Source: Muscardinus avellanarius (lineage: Eukaryota > Chordata > Mammalia > Rodentia > Gliridae). Taken from it: 64,000 nucleotides of DNA. Below, piece after piece: positions 11,534-23,640 of this stretch (positions within the stretch are counted from its first letter, which is position 1; each line of letters opens with the position of its first letter). Position numbers and translations under genes: made by a program. The notes below the pieces were generated by a model. The model did not search any database. It saw only the letters and a program-made list of their open reading frames with translations, and was not told the DNA's origin. The DNA is taken from contig OY726569.1 of NCBI GenBank assembly GCA_963383645.1, positions 33,009,592 through 33,073,591 of the forward strand, written 5' to 3'.

Positions 11534-11539
11534 ACTGTG
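11295..11539 (+). mobile_element. B1-dID SINE, short-linker subtype, with 10-bp target-site duplication
   Basis: SINE 11305-11529 carries 'tggcttaagagatcctgtttc' in place of the usual 'cttagtgaggct...cttagtgagaccc' linker, and 'gtctgggagtatagcccagaggtagaag'. Perfect repeats atcaactgtg flank it (11295-11304 and 11530-11539). Its tail has grown into (TA)n at 11492-11530. Confidence 0.95.
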
Positions 11540-12439
11540 ACTGCCACATTTATTTAAAAATATGTCCTGCAAAGAGTTTTTACCTTTGCCAAAGCAACTC
11601 CTCTTTCTAATGTTCTGCCCTTATTGCTCCACTTGATAAAGCCAACTCGACTCATCCTACAAGAAGATCCAGAGACATTTTGTCTGTGGTATGAACTCAT
11701 GGTCTCCCTGTGCAGGTTAGCCCACTTCCTCAATGCGTTCCCGAAGTCCTGTGCCCTTAGTTCTCTGGCTGTTTCATAAGAATTATCTTTCTTCCAGTCT
11801 GATTCCTGTCTGGAATATGAGTTTCATGAAGCCATGGATTACACCCTCTTTGGGACAGAACCTCAAACTTTATTTCACAGAAGATAAAATGCTCCAAGGA
11901 GACACATGCAAAGTGATAGGGAAGTTTCGGCTTTAGTGTGTAGTACATTTCCTTCTCATTGTCTTTTAAAAGCTCTGTATGTTTATTAGTTTGGAGGGCA
12001 GTAGTGTTTCCCAGGAGTGTCTGGAATGAATCTCAAGCTCCTGCAGGGCAGCGAATGGACCAACTGGTATCTTTGCAGAGTCCAAAATGTATACTCTCTC
12101 TGCAGTGAGCAGTCAGTAAGTGTGGAATGAGTCATTCTTCTTTAAAGTAGGTCATGGTGTCAACTGAAAATAACTTAGGCTTGTCAATTATAAAGGATGT
12201 AAAATAAAGGACGCACTGTATAAGTAAATTCACTTTCTGATGTTAGAAAATTAATTGAGGATTATTAAAAATGATTTTGAAATATAGAAACTACAATAAA
12301 AACTATTAAATAGCTATGATAACAAAGCCAAAAAATGTACCTGGTCTTCATATAGTCTTTAGGAATGTATTTTAACTTATTTTCTCATTCTTTCATCATG
12401 ATAATAGATTATTCTTAGAGTACCTCATATATACATACA
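11540..12439. other. Single-copy sequence, nothing recognised
   Basis: Mixed composition. Small overlapping open frames at 11733-11948 on both strands are not protein-like. Confidence 0.5.
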
Positions 12440-12870
12440 TATACACACAATACACACGATACACAGTGCTATTTTTCATGTGCTTGAGATATAGAGATGA
12501 AAACAGATATTAAAGAAATCATTACACAAATAATGATAAAAATGGGACCTTAAAAAGTGCCAATTACTACTGGAGAAAGTATAAGAGAATTTAATTATAC
12601 CCCTGTCAAGGATGGGGGAGGATTGAGAGAGAACAATCCATCAAGGAAAAAGTCATTGAAGAAATCCCACTAGTTGAATGAAAGAGCAGGAGGAAAGGCT
12701 GACAGACAAAAACTGAATGGAAGGAAGGGAGGAGAGGTGGGTATTCAAGGTGGATGGAATGAGGAGGTAATATTCTAATATGTGGTAGTGCTTTTCACAT
12801 GCGGGAAAAATAGGGTGGGTAAGATGTAGAGGTAAGGAGATGCAGCTTTAGAATCAGATGTAAATTTAAA
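12440..12870 (-). mobile_element. LINE L2, antisense, decayed
   Basis: The plus strand follows the reverse complement of the L2 3' region: 'cacagtgctattttt', 'agagatgaaaacagat', 'caaggatgggggaggattgagaga', 'gttgaatgaaagagcaggagg'. Confidence 0.45.
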
Positions 12871-13049
12871 GATCATTAAGATTCAAAAAGTATTCAGTTT
12901 TTTTAAAAAAATTAGCATTTATATTTTTAGTATTCTGAAAATATTTAAAATATTGAGAATTTTTAGTATTCTGTGAAAATTTTAATATTCTGAGAATTTT
13001 AGGCCAGTAAAAGCAATTCCTAATCTTTGGCCCCCACAAACTAAAAACT

Positions 13050-13790
13050 TACTGTATTTATTCAACTGTTTGTTCATTAAGATTTCTAGCCACTTTCTTT
13101 CCCATGTGGGTTATGCAAGATTGTGGCTGATTGCATCATCCTTAAAGGGGACAGTATACCATCATGTCCCTGAATGCTCCCTTCCTGTTTCCAAAAACCT
13201 ATGCACATCAAGAGCTAATGAGAGCAAGCCTGGGCCAGAATGTCCAGATATATATGATTTTGAAGGACACTGTCTTTCTCTTATGCACCCAGGGAACTAG
13301 GGCAAGTTAGCATTGTGTATAGAAAGCTACTTTTTTGCACATGTACCAGGACAGATGCTTCTGATGATGGCACAGCTTCTGCAGCCTACATATAAAACCT
13401 CTTTCTCGGTGGCAATTGGGGTGGAAATGAGGTCACCATGGAAAGGATACAGGTCAAATTTCCAGTTGGCCACTACTGGTCAGCATGCTGAGAGGGAGAG
13501 GTGGTGTACTTGGCCAAGTTCCTGAAAGGAAGGAGCCATCCATTCAGACTTTCACCAGTGAGCTCTTCTTGGAACAGTCGCCAATCTCTTATAAGCTTTA
13601 CCCAATAAACTATACATCTCTCACACCATTTCTGGGCTCTTTCTTTGGCCTTTAAGCAACCTATCCCACTGCCCTGGGACATCTGGGCCGTGGACTTGAC
13701 ATTGACTAAGTAGGCCTGTCTCAATGACAAAAGTTTAACCAAGTACACTTTGACTAAATAGTCACTACCCCCTGTATACTCAATTTTCTA
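13050..13790 (+). mobile_element. Possible retroviral LTR-like segment
   Basis: 13590-13700 contains an AATAAA signal ('cccaataaactatacatctctcacacc') followed by 'tctgggctctttctttggcc' and a C/T-rich stretch, resembling an LTR R-U5 boundary. I found no clean TG...CA ends or target duplications, so the call is tentative. Open frames here (13070-13300, 13313-13525) are not recognisable proteins. Confidence 0.25.
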
Positions 13791-14960
13791 GGAAAAAATG
13801 TGTATTAGTTTTGCTTTTATAAAACACAACAAAGGACAGGTCAACAAAGTGGGGATGAGGAATTGATCTACTGATCCTTGTAGTGTCATTCACATTTTCT
13901 CTCTGAGTCCCCTGAAATAAGGCTGAATACAAGATTAACAGGAGTAAAGCTATAATGCAATTATTTGATTATAGTTCTAGGCAAGAAGAGATCATTCATA
14001 TTGAAGATTGAAAGGGCCAAGGTAAATGTCCCCCTTTATAATTAGTTTCCATGACTAAGGGAGAGCTATCCATCAATGGTAAAAATACAATTGGACTGAA
14101 TATGTCTGATCTCACAGTAACAAACTGAGAAAAGAAATCCAGCAAGTCCTGTTTGTTCAGATTCTTTTGGGCCTCTTTATGTAGTTGTCCTTCCTAGGGT
14201 ATGGGGTATGACCATCTCTAGAACAGGAGTCTTATGTTCTACACTCAAACAAAGTAGGCCAGCTCATATCTTTATGATAAACTCTTCAATAGAAAGGGGG
14301 AAGAAAGTTACAGCAATATTTTTAGGTTTTATGGCTGGCATCGGGCAAAAGGATTCTGGTTTCTATGGCCTGCCTCGGGAGAAGGATTATAGTTTCTGCT
14401 GATTGACTCAGGGGAGAGAATAAGGTGGGAGAGAGGAGGGCTGGAGAAGGTTAGAGAGAAACTGCTGGTGAGCTTGCTTCTGATGCTGTCACTTTAGAAT
14501 ATTGTTTCCTGAGCCCCAATACCCTATTAAAGTATTGCATACTTGGGTTCAGAAAATAGAAGTTTTCAGTGTAAACTTCTATCCTTAAATTCTTTCTACA
14601 GAACAGTCAAGCTTCTGCCTTTTACTATACTGAAATGCAAAGCCATTGTATATCAGCAGAGTCTAAAGGAAGATGTATCACCATGGCAACCATAACTCCA
14701 ATCTCGAGCCAGAAAATGGACACTCTATGATGTGCAGAATTTTATTTAGGTGGTGGTCTCACACAGTTCTCAGGGGTCTGGTAGCAGACAGAGTAGGAGT
14801 AAGCAAGAAGTCATTATCTACTGTTTATTATACAGCATGGGAGTTAGGAGACAGCTTTTCTATACAGCTCATTTCCTTGACTTCATCCTGCCATTATTCT
14901 AAGATGGTTATCTGTCTGGAAAGCATGGGTTTGGCACTGTGGGGAAGAGGTTAGCTTCTG
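13791..14960. other. Unclassified, repeat-like moderately GC-rich sequence
   Basis: The text ('ttgcttttataaaacacaacaaagg', 'atggctggcatcgggcaaaagg', 'ggcctgcctcgggag') reads like a decayed LTR or other old repeat, but I cannot assign a family. No coding signal. Confidence 0.25.
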
Positions 14961-16348
14961 ACAATCTTTTTGTCATAATTTTGAATTTCTGTATTACCCT
15001 GAATTGATTATAGGTGATTCCTAGTTATTATGTATTTTCTGTTTGATATTATTTTGGGAATTGTCATGTAACAAATAGAAAAATTTTGCTTCTTTATTTT
15101 TCTATATATTTGTTCACAAGTAAACTGTAGGAGGCTTAAAATTTCTAGAAGCAGTTTAATAGTATACTTCCATGCTATATTAAAGCGTTCACTTTTCTTG
15201 ATGGATTAATGTAAAGATAATCAATATGAGATTGATATTTGCAAGTGCTCAGTTTGTTAGGAACCTAGTGAGCAAAAGATTAAAAAATTAGAGATTATTC
15301 TGCTGATTATATAGCTTCCTGAAGGAGTTTGCTTTTTTTCCCACATCTTTTGTCAAGTGAAAGCAAACAGAAATTTTGTGAAAAAGGAACATTTCTTTTA
15401 AATTAGCAGTATATATTCATTAAAAGACTCATATATAAGGTAATTAATAGTATTTCTATATTCTCGTACATTAATGGAAAATGTCAAGTCATTTTTATTG
15501 GTGTAATTTTAAGTTAAAAAGCTATGACATTTTTTATAGGTTCATGAAAATCATTCTTTCACTAGTTTAAATTTGGAAATGTTAGTCAAACATAAAGAAG
15601 AGTAAATAGAGAATTAAGAACTTTCATATTCACAATCTAAAATAGCAAATTTCATTTCTCTGTTAACATTACATGGACATAAAATATCTTCTCTGTCAAT
15701 GAATTGTTTCTCAACAACTCTTTTGAGGGGAAAAAGGAAAGACAATATGAACAAATGAACGCTAAGGCAAAGAGAGAAAATCAGATTCAAATATTTTTCA
15801 TGACTACGAAGGTCCTTCTTTTATTTACAATCAATTTGCACCCGACTCCTCATTAACATATGTCGTTATTCATCTTTTCATTAGCAAGGAATCATAGCAA
15901 CCTACAAAGAGACAGACAGACAGTATAAGCTTTCTTGTACAATAGGTTGGGAGACAGAGTTGTCTTGTTTGTATAACTTTAGCCTTTTTGAAAATACTGA
16001 GGAGTAATAGAGCATCCTCACAGAAGGCAACTCTGAATTAATGGTGTTGGGATGATGAATGAGCAATTCATCCAGCGCTTCCTTTGGACAGGCGAACCAT
16101 TTCAGACCTGTGTGTGCACTACTCTCCAGGCAGCTGGGGAATAGGTCAAGTCAATGCCGTTCTTTCCCTGAAAGTACTTTCTGTTCTAGGCATGGGGTCC
16201 TTTCAAGGCAGCAAGAAGTATTGCACAGATGACTCAGCGTCATGCACAGGTGCTGGCTGGATTCAGTCCTTGGACCTGGAATCATAGCCTATTCAGCTCA
16301 TCAGTGAGATGTTAAAGGATCCCTTTCTAGGATCAAAAACAATGTAAG

Positions 16349-16350
<2 letters not shown>
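14961..16350. other. AT-rich single-copy sequence with a GC-richer block at 16000-16310
   Basis: The stretch to about 16000 is plain AT-rich DNA. 16000-16310 is richer and repeat-free ('ccagcgcttcctttggacaggcgaacc', 'gactcagcgtcatgcac', an AP-1-like tgactcag). It could be non-coding regulatory DNA; no exon signal is seen. Confidence 0.35.

Positions 16351-16393
<43 letters not shown>
16351..16393. repeat. (CT)n microsatellite
   Basis: About 21 CT units. Confidence 0.97.
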
Positions 16394-16398
<5 letters not shown>

Positions 16399-17739
16399 TT
16401 AGATTCTTCTATAATCCCTTTAAAATATGAATTTTCCATTTTTGTGAAATTTATACTCAAATTACTACCTTAGATACTAACATATTAACATTTTTATTTC
16501 TCTTTGTGACATTACAAAACCATTATTTCTAAACTTAACCACAGGAATAAAAATATAATGAACAATACAATATCAAGGAAAAATTAAAAAGATAACATAT
16601 ATAAAAAAAACAAAACTATTGCAAAATCTTTGGGACATAGAAAGTTAGTCCTCTTCCAGAAACATGAATTAGAGATCAGCTTTACTGAGCATTTTGTTCT
16701 AATTCTTCAACTGCTTATGGTAGATAAATTATTAGAGATAAAAATGTAAAACCTTAACTGACATGCCTATATCAAAAACTAAAATTCTATTGAGGAGTTT
16801 TAGACAGGATTTTATGGTCTGTGGAGTCAATTTCCTAATTCTTCTTTATGTCACTGCTTTAGATGAAGCATTTAGTTTCAAAACATATTTTGAAGAATAC
16901 AAGCAGTCATGTCATTTTGAGGTAGGGGCAATCCTTTACCTATTATCATTCTTTAAGCTTAATACTTTAAAAAAATTCACTGTATCAGAAAGCTCAGAAT
17001 ACCATTAATTTTCTCTTAATGGTAACTAAGATTCTTGTGCAACAGATGAAGCTTATTATCATCTCTAGGTATCTTATTGTAATAAAGAAAACATGACTAT
17101 ATTTTTAGTCAGCATCATGGGTAGATCAGACAACCTCTGAATCGAAGGAGCCAATAATGTGCCTTATAATCAAAGTATTACAATATTATGTAACAAATTA
17201 TAGAAATAATTTTGTATCTATAGTCTACTGTCTAACACACTAAATGTTCTTATGAGTCAAATTCTATTCCCTTTTTCATTTTGTTGTAAGTCTGAAATTT
17301 TTCATCACAGTTAGTTGTTAAGTTTTTGCCAAGGTTGACTATGATCATTAAACTATAAATCTTGGGGAAAATGTTCTGGTACTTTACCAAGCATTGTGAT
17401 GAAAATAATCTGCTGGTAATTTCCAGACACACATCATTGTTTTAAACTCTTCTCTTATAATAGTCTTAGTTTCTGAGTAAAGCATAGCATAAGGAGACAA
17501 CATTACTGTTTATTCTAGGATGTACTTTGGGATTGGCTTAGGTGTATCTGATTGCAATTTAAATATTTCTATTATTTTTAGGAGACAAAGGCAAAGAAAA
17601 AGATATTTGAGAAAATGAAATGTTCTGAAAGTAGTTTTACTTTTTGACCTGTTATAAGATCTTGCTAAAATATTAACTGGCAAGGAAGAACTAGCTACTA
17701 AACTAATAGAGCATTAGCTACATATTTCACCCACAAGTA
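16394..17739. other. AT-rich sequence, nothing recognised
   Basis: No repeat family, ORF or motif stands out. An antisense L2-like fragment begins near 17740 ('tttattcatttgacaagtatttgctgag'). Confidence 0.5.
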
Positions 17740-17805
17740 GCTTATTATCTCAGTAATTTTTATTATTTATTCATTTGACAAGTATTTGCTGAGTATTATA
17801 AGATA

Positions 17806-18053
17806 GCAATGTTTGCTTGTACTGTGGAAACTTGGGAGGCTGAGACAGGAGAATCTCACATTAGAGGAGAGCTTCAGCAATGTAGAGACTCTCAGAAAGC
17901 TAGTGAGATCCTGTTTCAAAAAAATAAAAATTCCAAAAAATGGCTTATAGCTTAGAGGATAAAATCCCTGTGAACTCATTCCCCAGTGTGACAAAAGAAA
18001 GAAAAAAAGAAAGTGAGAAAGAAAGAAGTAGTAAGAAAGAATAGTATCTTGTT
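17806..18053 (+). mobile_element. B1-dID SINE, diverged, with GAAA-rich tail
   Basis: 'cttgggaggctgagacagga' begins the recognisable part; the ID-like half is 'tggcttatagcttagaggataaa'. The tail has become an imperfect (GAAA)n from about 17996. Confidence 0.85.
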
Positions 18054-18671
18054 AAATGATTAAAATAACTTGTTCCTTTAGAAAGGAGGATAAACATATT
18101 AAAACTCTCATAAATTTAGTATAAATTAGTCATGATTCAACTAAAACAAAAACTAATTGCTAAAGACATAGGAATTCAGGAAAAAAAAAGAATTAGCTTT
18201 CTGGGAAAAAAAAAATTGTAGATGTACCATAGGGTTGAAAGTTTAGGACAATGGACATGGTTTGTGTAGACAAAGGAAAAGTTAATTCTGAAAGAAAAAA
18301 AAAAGGAATAATATAACTTAGGAAACTAAGATCAAGAAAGATTGTGTTGTTTTGAAGTGAGAGTCAAAAAACTATAATGGTCCTCAGGGAGTATTTATAG
18401 TAGTGAGAAATGAATTTAGACTGAATTTTGAAGCCAAACTGAGGTTTTAGAATTTAAACAATGAGAAATTTTAGAGAAAAAAAAAAACTTACCCTGCTGA
18501 TTTTAGGAAAAATTGGTTCAATATCTTTTAAAATGTTAACAACCTTTGCCCCAAAATCATTGCTTCTAGGAATTTACCCTAGAAAGTGAAAAAAAAAAAG
18601 TAGAAATGATTTTAAAATGAAGCCTCTGGGTTCATTTTAATAAATAATAAATAAATTTAGTATAATATTGA
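18054..18671. other. A-rich sequence, nothing recognised
   Basis: Contains several short A-runs (8-11 bases) but no repeat I can name. Confidence 0.45.
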
Positions 18672-18869
18672 GTCAGGAGTGCTGATACATACCTGTAATC
18701 CCAGCTACTTGTGAAGCTGAGGCATGAGGCTCATTGGTTTGAGACAAGCCTTAGCAACTTAGTGAGGCCCTGTTTCAAAATAAAGAATAAAAAAACCTGG
18801 GTGTAGCTCAGTCGTAGAACACCGGTAGTAAGAGAGAGATTCTGAGTTCCATCCCCAGCACAGAAAATC
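18672..18869 (+). mobile_element. B1-dID SINE
   Basis: 'acctgtaatcccagctactt', 'agcaacttagtgaggccctg', and an ID-like half 'tgtagctcagtcgtaga' with 'gagttccatcccc'. Confidence 0.9.
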
Positions 18870-19259
18870 ATATAACAAACTAAATTTTAACTAAACGTAA
18901 TTTTGATAAAGTTAGCTGAATTAGAGTACCTATACAAACAGGAACCACTCGTCAAACCTCATTTTTAGAAGACTATGACATAAATATAACACTATTTAGT
19001 AAATTCAACAAGCTCAATGCAGGTACTGATAGTAATAAAAATACACAAAACTATTAATTGTGGTTATCAATGAATGAGGAACATTCAGGGGGGTTCTTTT
19101 CTTTAATGAATGTATAAACTTTGTACCTAGAGGATCCTTTTATAGTGCATATATTTAAAAAAAACACATAAGCAAAAATAATTTGTGACAAGAATTTTCA
19201 TAAAAATTTCTGTATTATAGAAAGACCAATATGTGAGTGTAGAGCTTCAGGCTTTATGA
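18870..19259. other. AT-rich sequence, nothing recognised
   Basis: No feature supported. Confidence 0.5.
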
Positions 19260-19728
19260 AATTCTGAATTTGAGAGAGTATTTGAACAGAAAGAGTAGAT
19301 GGATGAAAGAGACATAATCAGGATTTGCTATTTGGTTGATCTAAGGTGTGAAGGATAAATATTTAAAGCTTACGAATCTAAATAAAAATTGGTAGGTTTG
19401 GTGATGAGAAGATGAGTTTTGTATTGAATCATGATATTTTAGGATGATGACAGGCATCCAAAATATTTGAATGGAATTTATCTAAAAAAGAGGAAGCTAA
19501 AATATGCATTTAAAGAGCATCGAGTAATTTTTTTAGGCTATTAGAGGTGATCAGTTACATAATAAAAATAATGGTGAGCAGAAAGAGCATATGCCCAAAA
19601 ACCTAAGCCTTGGGAGAATAATTAAAATCCAGAAACAGAGGATAAAGCAGCAAATAACTCAGAAAGAACTGATTAGTAAGCAGGAAGCAGGAGGAAGGAC
19701 AGAGGAGTAATTCCCAATGTCTTTGGAG

Positions 19729-19730
<2 letters not shown>
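19260..19730 (-). mobile_element. Ancient repeat, probably L2-related, antisense
   Basis: The purine-rich text ('gatggatgaaagagacataatcaggatttgc', 'ccttgggagaataatt', 'gcaggaggaaggacagag') follows the reverse complement of a decayed L2-type repeat. The assignment is by pattern only. Confidence 0.35.

Positions 19731-19769
<39 letters not shown>
19731..19769. repeat. Poly-A tract of about 39 bases
   Basis: Longest pure A run in the window. No retroposon body is recognisable directly upstream. Confidence 0.95.
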
Positions 19770-19771
<2 letters not shown>

Positions 19772-20048
19772 AAAAGTATTGCAAAGTGACAATGTTATCA
19801 AATATTATAAAAAATATGTGCAAAAATACTCATCAGAACAGACTATTGGTGAGAGAATGGATATGGGAAAAGTTTGTATCCATTTTTACAGATGGGTTAA
19901 AAACTATTTACAGCACCTCATGGCAAAGCTGCAAATGTTTGGGAATTGCTTTTGCTACCTACCTATGTGCACAGTGATATCAATGAATAAGCTCTATAAT
20001 GCTTTCTATATTTTTTTAGACAAATAACTTAGAAATACTTAAGAATTT

Positions 20049-20272
20049 CAGCAGAAGTGCACCTGTAATCCCAGTGACTTGGGAGGTGACCTGGAAGTGC
20101 ACCTGTAATCCCAGTGACTTCCTCCTGAGGAAGGAGGATTGCAAGTTAGGGGCCAGCCTTAGAAATTTATCAAGAGTCTGTTACAAAATAAAAATAAAAA
20201 GGACTGGAATGTAGCTCAGTGGTAGGACTGCCCTGAGGTCAATCACTGGTATTGATAAAAAAAAAAATAAAC
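20049..20272 (+). mobile_element. B1-dID SINE with internal 40-bp-period duplication
   Basis: The B1-like left half contains a perfect 27-bp repeat at 20054-20080 and 20094-20120 (starting gaagtgcacctgtaatccca), spaced 40 bp apart, so the 5' part of the SINE is duplicated. The ID-like half is 'tgtagctcagtggtagga' and 'gaggtcaatcac'. Confidence 0.9.
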
Positions 20273-20550
20273 TTTGCCTAAAAGAATTAGTTTCATGACA
20301 TATTGCTTGTGTGAGAGTTACATAAAATGTTCTGGAGTAAAACAATTTGGGGTAATGGTTGGTTATACAAAAATTAAGAAAGTTCCTTAAAGAAAGACTT
20401 CTGCAGCATAATTTTGACATGTGCTATAGACTTCCAGAAAGGATATCTGGAACAAAGTAATGCCCCTCCAGTAAACATGATCAGATAACTCATTTTTTAA
20501 TTTTCTGTGATAGTTTTCCATACATTGAAGAGTAGGGAGAAATTATATAC

Positions 20551-20740
20551 TCCTGGGAATTGAACACAAAGACATTTTACCTGCAACTTACACCCCAAAC
20601 CTTTCAAATTTTTATTTTGAAACAGGGTCCCACTAGGCTGATGAGAATCTCACCACTTACTGAGGCTGTCTTTGAACTTGCTATCCTCCTATCTCAGCCT
20701 TCAAGTACTGGGATTACAGGTCTGCATCACTAGGCTACCT
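20551..20740 (-). mobile_element. B1-dID SINE, antisense
   Basis: 'aattgaacacaaagacattttacctgcaactta' is the antisense ID half; 'tactgggattacaggtctgcatcac' is the antisense B1 half. 20273-20550 before it and 20741-21159 after it hold nothing recognised. Confidence 0.88.
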
Positions 20741-21159
20741 ACATCTTCAATTTTGATCTCTTTATGTTTAGAACAATAGAAATGCTCATTCACTAGAAGA
20801 AAGAGGGTATAAGATGCTCTCCTTATCTCTTTTCTCAATTTTTATTTGGAGTCACTCTGCAAAATATTCTTCAGAAGTTCTTGTAGCCAACATGAGACCA
20901 AATTGGTACTCTTCTTTTCTTTAAAAATAAAATGTGATTTTTGACCTTTAGCTATGTTTAACATTTCAGTGTTTTCTTTTAGAAGAACTATCACTCATTA
21001 TAGTAAATATTTAACACTAACTTGAGCACAATTATTTTAAAGTGCAAAATATTAATTTCATATTCAATGTTTTCATAAATATGGTCCGTTTTTCAGCCAT
21101 ACACGAGTTGAATTTTCCTTTATCTCTTTCTGTACATTCTAGCTTTTGATAAACAGTCT

Positions 21160-21465
21160 TTTGAGACACATATCATAATTGTACACATTTATGTGGTACA
21201 ATGACATGTTTTCATGCATGTATACATTGTTTAATGAGCAAATCAGGAAAATTGGCAAATCTACCACCTAAAACTTTTATTGTATCTTTGCAGCAAGAAT
21301 ATTTGAAATATCATCTTCTAGCTAATTGGAAATATATGTTATTATTATTAACTGTAGTTATGTGACCCTGCCATACAACAGATAAATTATTACACCCACC
21401 TAACTGTACTCTCCTCAGCCTCTGGCAAGCATGAGTCCACTCACTGCCCTTCATCCCCTACGCAT
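21160..21465 (-). mobile_element. L1 3' UTR fragment, antisense (L1MA/L1MB-like)
   Basis: The plus strand matches the reverse complement of an old L1 3' UTR: 'cataattgtacacatttatgtggtacaatgacatgtttt', 'catgtatacattgtttaatgagcaaatcagg', 'ttattattaactgtagtta'. Confidence 0.8.
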
Positions 21466-21534
21466 CCTTTCATCAAAACGACTTGTATAATTTCCAGGCA
21501 AAAACTCCCATAGTCCTTTGTGCTTATCATTGTA

Positions 21535-21660
21535 AAATAATTTAGCCTCCTGCATTGTAGTCTTTTGCACTGAATATGTTTTGAATAATTTACTGCATAG
21601 TGCCTAGCATCTGGTTATTCCTTAATAATTGTTGAAAGAATGAGTGAATAATTGAATTTT
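21535..21660 (+). mobile_element. LINE L2 3' end
   Basis: 'tgcatagtgcctagcatctggttattccttaataattgttgaaagaatgagtgaa' follows the L2 3' terminus. Confidence 0.6.
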
Positions 21661-22230
21661 TTTTGCACTTATAAATTCTGACACTCCATATAGTGTTCAG
21701 TTATCAGTTAATATAAAGATAAAATGACTCAAAAGTACAATTTGTACTTCTGAACCAATTTCTCTGGAATTCTCTCTACCCTAAAATGTTTTCAGAACTC
21801 AGGCGTTTTATTTAAAACTATAACTTACAAATATGAAACAAGAAATGTCTCCCAGTATCTATCTCCCTTATTTCTTCCTTTTTTTCCTAATTACCTTTCT
21901 TTCCTTCATTCTTGAAGATGAACAGATGGGCTGTTCTAAAGTTTTTGCAGATCTACTTGCTGAACATTCTTACAGACTAAGCAACAATTGAAAATGAAAT
22001 CCAACAGTTGTTTGATTGCTCTCCCATCAACTGAAGCAATAACACGATTCCTTGGGAGTATTGCAGCCACTAGAAAATGTGATAATGCCATTTCCATTTC
22101 CTTTTGCTTTCAAAAGTGATAATAGATAATTTCTTCCTATTTTTCCTTTTCTTCTTTCTTTTCTTTTACATCTAACAATGCTTTCAAATTCCTTTGGCTG
22201 TAAAAATATTTCTTAAAAAATTTGCTTATG
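21661..22230. other. AT-rich sequence, nothing recognised
   Basis: Contains a T/C-rich stretch near 22130-22165. No ORF or named repeat. Confidence 0.5.
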
Positions 22231-22438
22231 AGCTGGGTATGGTGGCACATTCCTGTAATTCCAGTACTTTGGGAGGCAGAAACAGGAGAATTGCAGGTTC
22301 AAGGCCACCTTCAGCAACTTAGGGAGACTCTCAACAATGTAGTTAGACCCTATTTCAAAATAAAATAAAATAAGGTTGCAGTGTAGCTTGGAGGCAGAAA
22401 GCCATGGTGGGTTCCATATCCAGCATGGAAAAAAAAAT
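22231..22438 (+). mobile_element. B1-dID SINE
   Basis: Clear 'gctgggtatggtggcacattcc' head and 'gtgtagcttggaggcagaaag' ID-like half. A short possible target duplication, gcttatg, lies at both ends (about 22224-22230 and 22442-22448). Confidence 0.92.
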
Positions 22439-22899
22439 ATAGCTTATGGATATTTTTAATCATAGAAAAGTAGAACTTCTCTGGATAACGCGGTAGAGGA
22501 TACCTCCCATTTTCATTTCTTAAGCTTCTACAGAGGTCTCTGATATATATCCATGGAAAATCATGAGGCTGGGAATTTAGCTTTACTGGAAGGAAGGTTT
22601 GATTCTATCATTGACATTTTAATCCAAAGTTTGCCTTTCTATTGGTGGGCTTCATAGTTATACCCGACTCATCAACACTAACAATTAAATTACATGACTT
22701 TTCAAGGTATTAGATTCAATGAAGGCAGGATACCCTACTATTGATTGTTTATCTCTTTTGTAAAGGATCTACAAGCAAATTTTAACTGCAAACAACCATA
22801 TAGATTTAGGAACGGAAATAATAGGAGTCTAAATACTTTAGAGGCTTAATACAAATGACACATAAAGAAGTAGACCTCTAGGATAGTAATCTAAATCCC
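22439..22899. other. Single-copy sequence, nothing recognised
   Basis: No feature supported. Confidence 0.5.
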
Positions 22900-23180
22900 A
22901 GCCTGAACAATAACAACCAAAAATTGTCAGCCTCTGACAGCTGTATGATAGTTGATAGAGAATGTGGCGGGATGCTGTCGAGTTCACATTATGCAGGTGT
23001 CCACATTTTTAAAAAAATCATAATTGGCACTAATTAAGACCATTGTTGGCAGCTTCAGCAAAAAGGCCAGACACTGAATGGGCAGGAAGATATGCCTGGC
23101 CTCCCAGCCCCACAGTTCCCGGCAGGTCATTGCTGAATTACATTAACAAAGCTAAGACTTACTCTGGCTAATTCTATAGA
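22900..23180. promoter_or_regulatory. Candidate conserved non-coding element
   Basis: Repeat-free, with clustered homeodomain-like taattggcactaattaag near 23021-23039, SOX-like attgttgg and aacaaagc, and E-box cagctg near 22939. The clustering is suggestive of an enhancer, but this is motif reading only. Confidence 0.35.
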
Positions 23181-23640
23181 AAAAGGAGAAACTCATTTTT
23201 CCAGTGCTAGAAAAATGAGCAATTCCATTATACTCATTACTATATATTTATTATAGAAACTGCAAGGCCCACCCTCAAAATCATCTCTGGTAATAAAATT
23301 AGGTATAAATATTATGCCTCTTGTTTGTCTCCTCTGAAGAAGGCAAAGTAGCAGGATTACTGTCACAGATCCATACCTTTAACATTCACAGGATTGACAG
23401 GAGAAGTAATTATTATTAAGTGCATGATGGACCTGCATCAACTAATAACCATAAATTTTGCTATTAGGACTTGTTGCAAATGCCTTTGTTACAGCCCTGG
23501 TGTTTCAGTGCAACGCGTGAGTCATATTTGCCACCAGTCCCATCTGTGCCTTTCATTTTGTTTGCACATGAAAATAAAGTTGGCAATTAAACTCATTGTC
23601 TTGGGATTCCAGTCCTGTATTGTCGTCTTACTTTTTTTTT
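23181..23640. promoter_or_regulatory. Candidate conserved non-coding element
   Basis: 23390-23625 is repeat-free and information-rich ('taattattattaagtgcatgatgg', 'cctttgttacagccctgg', 'caacgcgtgagtcatatttgcc' with an AP-1-like tgagtca). An open frame at 23394-23678 is not protein-like. A poly-T run starts at 23632. Confidence 0.3.

Noticed and set aside
19717..19977. 86-codon frame starting with a poly-lysine run
   Set aside because: The lysines are the (A)39 tract, and the rest has no recognisable features.
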